From contig CAKTUZ010000033.1 of assembly GCA_934621605.1 (NCBI GenBank), forward strand, positions 1-23,448: a stretch of 23,448 nucleotides of DNA. The letters run 5' to 3'. Numbering within the stretch: position 1 is the first letter of the stretch; every line of letters begins with the position of its first letter. Below, in pieces: positions 1-6,794 of the stretch. A program made the position numbers and the translations under genes. The stretch comes from an uncultured bacterium. GTDB taxonomy: Bacteria; Vulcanimicrobiota; Xenobia; Xenobiales; Xenobiaceae. A model generated the notes under the pieces. That model did not search any database and was not told the DNA's origin. It was given only the letters and a program-made list of their open reading frames with translations.

Positions 1-37
1 TGTTGCAGATATACTCTACCACATGAGCGAGGCTATG
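1..37 (-). tRNA. Possible 5' half of a tRNA (Cys-like), cut by the window edge
   Basis: On the minus strand this stretch contains GCTCATGTGGTAGAG, which looks like a tRNA D-arm: GCTC and GAG arms with the conserved A14, GG and A21 around the loop. It is followed by CTGCAAC, which could be an anticodon loop with U33 and anticodon GCA (Cys). The spacing between D-arm and anticodon loop is one base short of canonical, and the acceptor strand would start with C or A, so this may be a degenerate tRNA or chance. The rest lies outside the window. Confidence 0.3.
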
Positions 38-79
38 GTTTTTTTATGTGTTCAACTTAATTTTACAATCCGCAAAATG

Positions 80-94
80 AACTGCTCCGCAGTT
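80..94. repeat. Small perfect inverted repeat at the array boundary
   Basis: AACTGC-TCC-GCAGTT forms a 6-bp stem with a 3-base loop. Its last three bases are the first three of CRISPR repeat 1, so the structure straddles the junction between flank and array. The rest of the 1-91 flank is AT-rich and holds no gene that I can support. Confidence 0.5.
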
Positions 95-787
95 GTAGTT
101 CCCTAGAGTCTCTCGTTGTGGTATAATCTCTCCTACGGGTTTTTCAGTAACCAACCCGTTGTAGTTCCCTAGAGTCTCTCGTTGTGGTATAATTAAAAAT
201 TCATAATTATAATACATAATAAAGTTGTAGTTCCCTAGAGTCTCTCGTTGTGGTATAATTCAGCGGCTTAATTCGTCCATTTTCTAGGAGTTGTAGTTCC
301 CTAGAGTCTCTCGTTGTGGTATAATGGCCCCAAAAGTTGACAAAGCCAACATAAGGTTGTAGTTCCCTAGAGTCTCTCGTTGTGGTATAATTAGTTAATT
401 GTTTGCTTATAAACATTAGCAGTTGTAGTTCCCTAGAGTCTCTCGTTGTGGTATAATAATAGGTCTAATAGGAATAGAAGTTTATTTGTTGTAGTTCCCT
501 AGAGTCTCTCGTTGTGGTATAATCTTGATGGAATTGTAAAGACTTCCGCTTTTGTTGTAGTTCCCTAGAGTCTCTCGTTGTGGTATAATCCATAATAACC
601 ACCTTTCATGCACTAAATAGTTGTAGTTCCCTAGAGTCTCTCGTTGTGGTATAATCCGCCCACCAAACTTGGAAATAAGCTTGACGTTGTAGTTCCCTAG
701 AGTCTCTCGTTGTGGTATAATGGGATACCTATTATTGTTGCGTTGTCAGCAGTTGTAGTTCCCTAGAGTCTCTCGTTGTGGTATAAT
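92..787 (+). CRISPR. Type II-C CRISPR array, 11 repeats and 10 spacers
   Basis: Eleven identical 36-bp repeats start at 92, 158, 224, 290, 356, 422, 488, 554, 620, 686 and 752. They are separated by ten different spacers, each exactly 30 bp. Each repeat begins GTTGTAGTTCCC and ends GTTGTGGTATAAT, the same layout as Neisseria II-C repeats (GTTGTAG...TACAAT). That layout sets the crRNA orientation to the plus strand, towards cas2. The last bases form a consensus extended -10 promoter. No repeat is degenerate at either end, so I cannot name the older end from repeat decay. None of the spacers obviously matches other parts of this window by eye. Confidence 0.98.
115..127 (+). promoter_or_regulatory. 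Repeat-embedded extended -10 promoter (first of 11 copies)
   Basis: The end of every repeat reads TGTGGTATAAT, that is TGN plus a perfect TATAAT. A weak -35 (TTCCCT) lies 17 bases upstream inside the same repeat. Initiation about 7 bases downstream would fall near spacer position 7, leaving about 24 nt of spacer followed by repeat. That matches the individually transcribed crRNAs known in Neisseria meningitidis II-C, where the equivalent element is TGCTACAAT. The same element recurs every 66 bp, ending at 193, 259, 325 and so on to 787. The copy at 787 has no spacer-repeat unit downstream. Confidence 0.7.
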
Positions 788-866
788 GGCTTGGGTGCAA
801 TTGCCGATAAAAAGGCGGAAATTGCGCTTTGGGAGCTTGAAAAAACAGTGAATATTTGCTTTTCAC

Positions 867-919
867 AAAGTAAAGAATCGTCAGTTTTTTTTTCGTAAAG
901 ACTGGCGATTCTTTACTTT
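867..919. terminator. Strong convergent terminator between the array and cas2
   Basis: A 19-bp stem (arms about 867-885 and 901-919, one G:U pair) encloses a T-rich loop. It lies between the rightward array and the leftward cas2, and its right arm ends at the cas2 stop codon. On the plus strand the 3' arm ends CTTTACTTTT; on the minus strand the stem follows the cas2 stop directly. It could terminate transcripts from both sides. The 788-866 stretch before it has no repeat; one plus frame is open there but no start is visible. Confidence 0.75.
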
Positions 920-1230
920 TAAAATTCTTCCAATTGGATAGGGTAGTCGTAGACGTTGCGCGGGCCTAACAATACTTTGGAATTGCCGTATTGTTTCTCT
1001 GTAACTGTAAGTAAACGGATTAGGCCACGCTCGGGGATATTTTTCTTTAAGCGCTCTTCGTGCAAATTTACGGAATCAAAACCATTGCAAATGCGAGCGT
1101 AGACGGAAAATTGTACCATATAGTAGCCATCTTTAAGCAAGAAATTGCGAAATTTGGTGGCCGCTTGGCGTTGAGTTTTAGTTTGCACCGGTAAATCAAA
1201 AAAAACGATCATTCTCATAAGCTTACTCAT
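919..1230 (-). CDS. cas2: CRISPR-associated endonuclease Cas2
   Basis: A 103-residue Cas2, the usual length. Cas2 forms the structural core of the Cas1-Cas2 integrase that inserts new spacers. The N-terminus has the ferredoxin-like beta strand MIVFFDLP with the conserved Asp at residue 12. The C-terminal part RGLIRLLTVTEKQYG matches the family's second beta-alpha-beta half. The start ATG overlaps the end of cas1 by 8 bp, so the two are translationally coupled. It is the last gene of the operon, and its stop codon sits at the foot of the convergent terminator. Subtype II-C is inferred because neither csn2 nor cas4 follows. Confidence 0.97.
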   Translation of the reverse strand: MSKLMRMIVFFDLPVQTKTQRQAATKFRNFLLKDGYYMVQFSVYARICNGFDSVNLHEERLKKNIPERGLIRLLTVTEKQYGNSKVLLGPRNVYDYPIQLEEF

Positions 1231-2122
1231 ATTTATAAGACTCCAAAGGTATAAGCTCGGGAAGTTCTAAAATCTCGCTTTTGTCAGTTAAAGCGCGTTT
1301 AAAACTATCGGCCATTTTTCCAATAGCGGAAATTAAGCGATAGCGCTTGGGGCCTTGCTTTAACATATAGTTGGTAAGGTTGAAAAGTTGTTTTTTGATA
1401 GTGGGAGTCAGCTCTTCGTCTTCACTTTTAAGCTTGGAAGCTACAAAAAGATCGACAAGAGGTCGCAGCGGTTCCATAAGGTCGTCAGCCAGATTAAATT
1501 GATTAAGCTGACTGTGGTGAAAAACGCCTAAGCAGGGCTCTAAGCCGCGAGTAACCAAATTGCGGGCTACAGCACCGCGCACTATAGAATAGCCGTAATT
1601 TAGAGCACTGTTAATTAGGCAGGGGAGCTCTCTAGTAAAATTTATTCCAAAGAGATTAGGAAAATAAAAGGCAGCAGCCATAGCTTCTAAGTTATTGGGA
1701 TCGCCGGGACGTACTTGCTTAGCTAAAGTTCGCAAATAGAGATAACCATTATTTTGCAATAGCTCCAAACACTTGGCTTGGTTATTTATTTTAGCTGCCA
1801 CTATTTGCTGCCAAAGTTGCTTTTGGCGAGGCTTAGTTAAAGCTATTTGAGCTTGTAAAACTTTTAGTTGTCGGCAGTGAGAATTTAAAGGCAAGAGGAG
1901 GGCCGAGGGCAAGTGCTGTTCATCGCAAAAGTAAACGGTCACTTCATATTCAGCTAGCTTTTGCAAAGCTGCTGAAGTAATGGAAACTTGACGCGATTCG
2001 ACCAATAAACTGGTAATATCTTCCATAGGAATGGTAACTTCACTATCTTGAGTTATTACCAGTTGCTCTCGGCGCACCGTCAAGCGGGCCGGATTGGCTA
2101 TATAAATAGACTTAAACTCCAC
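1223..2122 (-). CDS. cas1: CRISPR-associated endonuclease/integrase Cas1
   Basis: A 299-residue Cas1, the metal-dependent integrase that joins prespacers to the leader-repeat junction together with Cas2. Visible catalytic residues are Glu146 (in PNNLEAMAAAFYF), His202 (in LGVFHHSQLN) and Asp214/Glu217 (in LADDLMEPLRP), the E-H-D triad of the family. The N-terminal beta domain (1-80) carries the usual SLLVESRQVSI segment. The start codon is GTG, with GGAGGG a few bases upstream, closer than ideal. The gene begins 14 bp after the cas9 stop and overlaps cas2 by 8 bp, so all three cas genes form one operon. Confidence 0.97.
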   Translation of the reverse strand: MEFKSIYIANPARLTVRREQLVITQDSEVTIPMEDITSLLVESRQVSITSAALQKLAEYEVTVYFCDEQHLPSALLLPLNSHCRQLKVLQAQIALTKPRQKQLWQQIVAAKINNQAKCLELLQNNGYLYLRTLAKQVRPGDPNNLEAMAAAFYFPNLFGINFTRELPCLINSALNYGYSIVRGAVARNLVTRGLEPCLGVFHHSQLNQFNLADDLMEPLRPLVDLFVASKLKSEDEELTPTIKKQLFNLTNYMLKQGPKRYRLISAIGKMADSFKRALTDKSEILELPELIPLESYKYE

Positions 2123-2136
2123 CGGCCCTCCACTGG

Positions 2137-5100
2137 CTATTGTTGCTTCTGGCTATATTTTAAATTGAATGCTTGACGCTTTTCAGGCAAACGCACTTTG
2201 TGATAGTTGCCTAAAACGTCTACTTCGTATTTCTCAAACGATTGTAGCTTTTTTATGCCTAAACTATCCATTTTGAAGCTTCGATCATGATTATTAACTG
2301 TAATTGTACCTCTTGAAATTCCAGCTTTTACGTAGTAAAGTAAGAACTCCTTACGTGATATACTTTCTTTGCTGTTTTTTTTCGTTGATGTCAGGACAAT
2401 TTGATCTTTATGCTCAACTCTCATTAAATCTCCAGGGTACAGAGAGAATATAAAATCTTTATCATCCATTTCTTTCCAGCCCTTAGAACTGCTGGTTACA
2501 GCTTTTTTGGGTAGCTCTCTCTTAATCGTATCGGCTACATAAATAGGAATAAAGTAATAACCATCTCCTTGAACGTAAAAAACATCGATTCTGACCATGC
2601 TGCCATTGTCAGCAATACCACCAGCGACCTTTACATTGGAGGTAGTCGGCTCATAAGTTTTTACTTTATAAACTCGAGGGCCTTTACTGCCATCTTTTTT
2701 GGGCTTGTAAACAGGCTCTTTGAAAGCCTCTTTAGCATTATTTCCGTAGGCTTTTAAGCGGTTTTTTAGCTCTTCATAAAGTAAGCGATCACTACTAGGC
2801 ATGTAATAATTTTTAATTTCGCCATCTTCATCGAGTTGCAATTTGGTTAAATCTTTTTTGCTTACGGCAATAGTTATCTCTTTGCCATTTTTGCCAATAC
2901 CTACCCTGGCGCTGCGAATAGTTTCTTCGTGAGCTTGGCCGCTAACTTTGCGATCTGGCATTTGCGAAACGAAAATAGGCTTTATTTCTTCTGAGCCATA
3001 GCTAGGTAAATAAAGCTGGCGAATCGCTTCGTCGGAATTGGGAGCCATCCTGGCTTTCAGTTCTTCAGTAAATCTATCCCAAGGGGCAGGGAAAGTAGGG
3101 GCGTATTTTTGAACAAACGCTTGTTCGGTCAGTTTTTCGCCGGTTTGTTTGTCTTTATAGCAGCCAATGCGCTTGCCAAATTCGCGAAGCTGAGTATAAC
3201 GACTAATTCTATTAATATAGCCGTCAGTAGTTACAGCTATGACGGCTGCATCCATAGCGTGGTGTAAGTCGCCTTCTTCACGATGTTTTTGCAATCCCAA
3301 GCGTTTGCGCACTTGATCGGTAACGGCGCCATTTATAGAACGAACTGGCTTTTTAGCAAAAGGCGAGTCTTCTTCAAAAGCCAGGTAGTTGCGTAAAATA
3401 TTAGCTACAGCACTCGTTATATATTGAGTATCGCTTAAATTGCGAGCTTTCCAATCTTGAATATCCTGTTCAGTTAAACAAGGTTTTAAAAGCCTCTGCT
3501 TTTTGCGAGTATTCTTAATAAAGGCTTCCACTAAAGTAACGTAATTATCAAGCTTATCTTCGTCACCTTCAGCCAGCATGTATTCTAAAGGTAAGCGATT
3601 GCCTTTACGCTGGTTCTCTGAAGAAAAAACTAAAACTTTATTGTTATAGCTATCGTCGAAGCATTTGCTATAAGGCACAATGTGGTCAACTTCGGCATAG
3701 CCAATTTCAAAAAGCCTACGAATATCAAGCTGTTTCCCTGAGTACAGGCAAACACCATTTTGCTCTTCATAGAGCTTCATTTTGACAATGTCTTGACCAG
3801 TAGCTGCTGAGCCTTTAAGCTCTTCAACTTTTTGGCGTATTTTATCATTCTTAGACCAGTTATCGTCCTGCTTCTTTTTAATATCTTGGCGATCTGCAAA
3901 GTTGCGCTTCATATCTCTAGCTAATTCAATATGAATAGCTTGGGGAGAATCGTAGCGACGAATGATGGCATTTACTACCTTGAAAGTTTGGGCAATGGCA
4001 CGCAAGACGACTGGATTATTTACTGAATCCAAGGCACCTTCTTCTTTAAGATTGCCAAAAGAAAGCAATGGCATACGCTCACCATTATACTGAGCGCGAT
4101 GATCGCCGTACACTTGTTCACAAGCTTTGTCGTAAGTTAAACCTTGCTCTAAGTAGGGAATGAGCTTGCGCATAGCTATTAAAGATAAGTTGCCAGCTTT
4201 AGTAGAATCAAGTGGCAGCAAAGCTTCTATCTCTTCGTTGCTAAGGCCGATCTGCTCTAAACGTTCGCGGCGCTTGTCGTCAGCTTTATAAAGACTGAGA
4301 GCTTCGCCAATTGCATCCAATTGATCATGAGAAAGTTTGCTAATAGTACCTTTGGCAACTTTATCCAACGCTTTGCATATCTCATGATAGGATTGCATCT
4401 GCTGGAACTTTGCAGCTTTTTCGCATTTAAGACGCTGTTGTTCGGGAGTTAATTGTTCTTCTGATTGCTCTTCAGTGTCTTTCTTTTTGCCCTTTTTCTT
4501 TTTGACATCATAATTAACGCGGTTAAAGAGCTCATTATCGGCAAGTTTTAACTCTTTGCGCAATTTGCTAAAGTCTATACTCGGAGATTTTAGGCACAAA
4601 TCGATAATCTTTTGTCGCTCTTCTGGCGTAAGAGGACGAGTTTGCTTAGCAGAACCTTTTCTATACTCAGGAATGATGCGCAGATGATTTATATCCTGCA
4701 ATAATTTGAAATACTCAAAGGTGTAACAAGCTTTAAAAGCTCGCAATTCGTCTTTCTCGAAAGTACAATTACCGCGCAAATCAAATTTAAAAGTGCGCTC
4801 GCCACCGGGGCCGTCGCTAAAATGGCGTTGGGAAAGAAGTATCTCGCAATACTCATTTTCTATACTTTCAGTAGCAAAAGCGTTACCCAATTGCCTTTGA
4901 GCAGCAAAAAGTTTGTGTACTTCTGCTTCAATTAAATTTCTAGCTATAGTAAGATCGTAGACGCCTGAGGTGTTGTGAGTCTTGCGTCCTACAATGTGGC
5001 CGCTACCATCTTTTACTTGGAATAAATCGCTGTTATCTTTGCAAAACATTTCGCCAACTGTGCGGAAATTATTTTGCTTCATCTTGTCGGAATTGCTTTT

Positions 5101-5565
5101 AACGGCATTAAGTAATTTTCCAGCTTCTTTATTGTCTTTATCTGATTCTTCCGCTTTGCTACTTGATTTGTAGCCGCGGCGCTGGGATAAATGGTAGAGG
5201 ACTCGGGCCCACTCTTCATTATTGAGCTTGCGGTCTAAGCCTTCGGCACGTAAAGTATAAACATCTTTTTCAAAGCCTGAGGCTAAGAACAGTTCCTCTA
5301 AATTCTCTTTGCTGATAAGACCTACTTTATCCAGAAGGAACTTAATGCGCTCTTTGCGATGAGCTTTACGCCACAAGCGACGTCTTAGAGAACGAGCACT
5401 GCGTCTGGGTAAGGCTAAGCTGGCGCCAGTTTTGGGCTGTTCGGCGGCTTTGAAAATGCGCACGCCTAAATCAGCAATTTTAAATGGAACTCCGTCTTGG
5501 TCGCTCTCAATAACTGCCCAGCCAATTGATGTAATACCAATATCTAGGCCCAAAATGTAATGCAT
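2137..5565 (-). CDS. cas9: Type II-C CRISPR effector nuclease Cas9
   Basis: A 1142-residue Cas9, the RNA-guided DNA endonuclease. Domain order: RuvC-I with Asp8 (ILGLDIGITSIGWA), an arginine-rich bridge helix (about 54-80), REC lobe, RuvC-II with Glu547 (IHIELARDM), HNH with Asp627/His628 and Asn651 (VDHIVPYS...ENQRKGN), RuvC-III with His769/Asp772 (DLHHAMDAAVIA), then a C-terminal PAM-interacting region (about 850-1142). All catalytic residues are intact. It is somewhat longer than Neisseria Cas9 (1082). A Lys-rich then Glu/Gln-rich stretch near 354-376 in REC looks like a linker insertion. The start ATG follows AGAAGGAGAG. The subtype follows from size, the three-gene operon and the repeat form. 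Confidence 0.98.
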   Translation of the reverse strand: MHYILGLDIGITSIGWAVIESDQDGVPFKIADLGVRIFKAAEQPKTGASLALPRRSARSLRRRLWRKAHRKERIKFLLDKVGLISKENLEELFLASGFEKDVYTLRAEGLDRKLNNEEWARVLYHLSQRRGYKSSSKAEESDKDNKEAGKLLNAVKSNSDKMKQNNFRTVGEMFCKDNSDLFQVKDGSGHIVGRKTHNTSGVYDLTIARNLIEAEVHKLFAAQRQLGNAFATESIENEYCEILLSQRHFSDGPGGERTFKFDLRGNCTFEKDELRAFKACYTFEYFKLLQDINHLRIIPEYRKGSAKQTRPLTPEERQKIIDLCLKSPSIDFSKLRKELKLADNELFNRVNYDVKKKKGKKKDTEEQSEEQLTPEQQRLKCEKAAKFQQMQSYHEICKALDKVAKGTISKLSHDQLDAIGEALSLYKADDKRRERLEQIGLSNEEIEALLPLDSTKAGNLSLIAMRKLIPYLEQGLTYDKACEQVYGDHRAQYNGERMPLLSFGNLKEEGALDSVNNPVVLRAIAQTFKVVNAIIRRYDSPQAIHIELARDMKRNFADRQDIKKKQDDNWSKNDKIRQKVEELKGSAATGQDIVKMKLYEEQNGVCLYSGKQLDIRRLFEIGYAEVDHIVPYSKCFDDSYNNKVLVFSSENQRKGNRLPLEYMLAEGDEDKLDNYVTLVEAFIKNTRKKQRLLKPCLTEQDIQDWKARNLSDTQYITSAVANILRNYLAFEEDSPFAKKPVRSINGAVTDQVRKRLGLQKHREEGDLHHAMDAAVIAVTTDGYINRISRYTQLREFGKRIGCYKDKQTGEKLTEQAFVQKYAPTFPAPWDRFTEELKARMAPNSDEAIRQLYLPSYGSEEIKPIFVSQMPDRKVSGQAHEETIRSARVGIGKNGKEITIAVSKKDLTKLQLDEDGEIKNYYMPSSDRLLYEELKNRLKAYGNNAKEAFKEPVYKPKKDGSKGPRVYKVKTYEPTTSNVKVAGGIADNGSMVRIDVFYVQGDGYYFIPIYVADTIKRELPKKAVTSSSKGWKEMDDKDFIFSLYPGDLMRVEHKDQIVLTSTKKNSKESISRKEFLLYYVKAGISRGTITVNNHDRSFKMDSLGIKKLQSFEKYEVDVLGNYHKVRLPEKRQAFNLKYSQKQQ

Positions 5566-5569
5566 ATAT

Positions 5570-5603
5570 CTCTCCTTCTAAAAAGGTGCCCTTAATTAGA
5601 AGG
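5570..5603 (-). promoter_or_regulatory. cas9 ribosome binding site inside an inverted repeat
   Basis: On the minus strand the cas9 Shine-Dalgarno AGAAGGAGAG lies about 6 bases before the ATG. Its TTAGAAGG portion (5574-5581) is perfectly complementary to CCTTCTAA at 5596-5603. The 14-base loop holds a further AAGG/CCTT pairing. The resulting 8+4 bp hairpin would hide the ribosome binding site. A competing pairing is possible between AGGTGC further upstream (around 5627-5632) and GCACCT in the loop. Confidence 0.55.
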
Positions 5604-5721
5604 CCGCTATATTTCAGCCAACTTTCGCACCTAATTTATAAGCTGTCAAAAAAAAGCAAAAGTCGGTCGTTTAGCTACTGCATATCAGGCCCAGATCGCA
5701 AATATCTGAACAAAATATGGT

Positions 5722-5767
5722 TAAAAGAAGACGGCCCGGTCACACGAAAAACGTGCGGCCGGGCCGT
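5722..5767 (-). terminator. tracrRNA terminator hairpin
   Basis: Nine GC-rich pairs (ACGGCCCGG with CCGGGCCGT) continue, after one mismatch, into six more pairs around a TTTTT loop. A TCTTCTTTT tail follows on the minus strand. It acts as the 3' end of the tracrRNA. Readthrough would run into cas9. Confidence 0.85.
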
Positions 5768-5830
5768 TGCTTTAAGGTATACTACCTGATCATAGCAACC
5801 TAAATGTTTCTCGTTGTGGTACAAGAAAGT
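5722..5830 (-). ncRNA. tracrRNA of the type II-C system
   Basis: Read on the minus strand. The anti-repeat is at 5825-5789: ACCACAACGAGA is exactly complementary to the 3' half of the CRISPR repeat, and CTATGAT pairs with the repeat's GTTGTAG using wobbles, with an internal bulge between. Next comes a short stem-loop AGGTA-GTA-TACCT (5787-5775). It ends in a GC-rich hairpin (5767-5731) with a U-rich tail. The total is about 108 nt, with a promoter directly upstream. At this locus the plus strand reads GGTACAAG instead of GGTATAAT, so the repeat-type promoter has decayed. It lies upstream of cas9 on the same strand. Confidence 0.88.
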
Positions 5831-5836
5831 AACCAC

Positions 5837-5865
5837 ATACTATAACTTTTACCAATATATGTCAA
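5837..5865 (-). promoter_or_regulatory. tracrRNA promoter
   Basis: The minus strand has a perfect -35 TTGACA (5865-5860). A -10 follows as TATAGT (5844-5839, spacing 15) or TAGTAT (5842-5837, spacing 17). The expected start is near 5830, just before the anti-repeat. The 5866-5928 stretch beyond it shows nothing else that I recognise. Confidence 0.7.
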
Positions 5866-5928
5866 TAGCAAATATGGTACAAGTGAATTTTTTTGGCGAA
5901 AAATAAAAGCTACTTTCAATTAAAAATA

Positions 5929-5959
5929 AAGCCGCCATCACTTTAGTGAGAGGCGGCTT
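5929..5959 (-). terminator. Terminator of the pot operon
   Basis: The arms AAGCCGCC and GGCGGCTT enclose a smaller TCAC/GTGA stem. On the minus strand the hairpin is followed by a T-rich tail (TTTATTTTTAATT). It lies 40 bp after the potC stop. A second small inverted repeat (GTGCAA/TTGCAC, 5977-5991) sits between the stop and this hairpin. Confidence 0.85.
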
Positions 5960-5999
5960 TGACGGCTTTGCGCTCGTGCAAATATTGCACTTGGCGCTA

Positions 6000-6794
6000 T
6001 TATGATTTGGGGCGATCAATAAAGGTATAAACTACCATTAAGGATATGCTGAAAACGAGCATAATAGTAGAAATAGCGTTAATTTCCGGAGTAACACCGA
6101 ATTTTAGCATGGAGTGCACAGCCATAGGTAAGTTGCCTGCGCCTACGCCGGCGTTGAAGAAGGTAATGACAAAATCGTCAAAAGAAAGCGTAAAGCAAAG
6201 GAGAGCGCCAGAAATGATGCCGGGCCAAATTTGGGGTAGGGTGACTAGGCGAAAAGTTTCCCAGCGGGTAGCTCCCAAGTCGGCGGCCGCTTCTTCTAGA
6301 GAAGGGTCGAGGCCGGCTAAGCGAGTGCGTACAGTAATTGTTACGTAAGCAATACAAAAAGCAATATGGGCCAGAATTACTGTAAATAATGACAGCTTTA
6401 CACCTAAGCTGAGGAAAAGCGTCAAAATAGAAATAGCCATAACTATTTCGGGAACAACTAGGGGAATAAATACTAAGGAGCCGACTAAGCCTCGCCCCTT
6501 AAATTCATAGCGCGATAAGCCCAAAGCGGCCAATGAGCCTATTAAAGTAGCAAAAAATGTGGCACATAAGCCTACTTTTAAGCTGTTGCCTAAAGCGCGT
6601 AAAATAGTTTCGTTTTGGAAAAGGCTAAAATACCAATCCAAAGTAAAGCCTTGCCAAGTTGTGTTGCGCCTATCAGTATTGAAGCTGAAAAGCACCAAAA
6701 CAATAATAGGAGCATATAAGAATAGGTACACGCACAAAGTATGCAAGCGCAAGTACCAAGGAGGTTTTTTTTCGGAAAGGCGAGGTACACTCAT
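6000..6794 (-). CDS. potC: Spermidine/putrescine ABC transporter permease PotC
   Basis: A 264-residue inner-membrane permease with about six hydrophobic segments; the first (about 17-40) follows a short basic N-terminus. The cytoplasmic EAA loop is clear: EEAAADLGATRWETFRLV, ending LPQIWPGI, which docks on the ATPase PotA. Length and sequence style fit PotC, the second permease of polyamine importers. Its ATG overlaps the potB stop by 4 bp (ATGA), so it is translationally coupled. It is the last gene of the operon, and the terminator follows. The exact substrate (spermidine, putrescine or both) cannot be read from the sequence. Confidence 0.93.
   Translation of the reverse strand: MSVPRLSEKKPPWYLRLHTLCVYLFLYAPIIVLVLFSFNTDRRNTTWQGFTLDWYFSLFQNETILRALGNSLKVGLCATFFATLIGSLAALGLSRYEFKGRGLVGSLVFIPLVVPEIVMAISILTLFLSLGVKLSLFTVILAHIAFCIAYVTITVRTRLAGLDPSLEEAAADLGATRWETFRLVTLPQIWPGIISGALLCFTLSFDDFVITFFNAGVGAGNLPMAVHSMLKFGVTPEINAISTIMLVFSISLMVVYTFIDRPKS

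Noticed and set aside
207..416. Minus-strand open frame with a repeated NYTTTRDSRELQ peptide
   Set aside because: It is a translation of CRISPR repeats and spacers; the 66-bp period is a multiple of three, so the frame stays open by arithmetic.
5644..5649. TTGACA on the minus strand as a cas9 promoter
   Set aside because: No acceptable -10 lies 16-18 bases downstream; TATAAA is only 3 bases away.
5586..5789. Plus-strand 67-codon open frame upstream of cas9
   Set aside because: It overlaps the cas9 leader and the antisense of the tracrRNA terminator, and shows no protein-like features.
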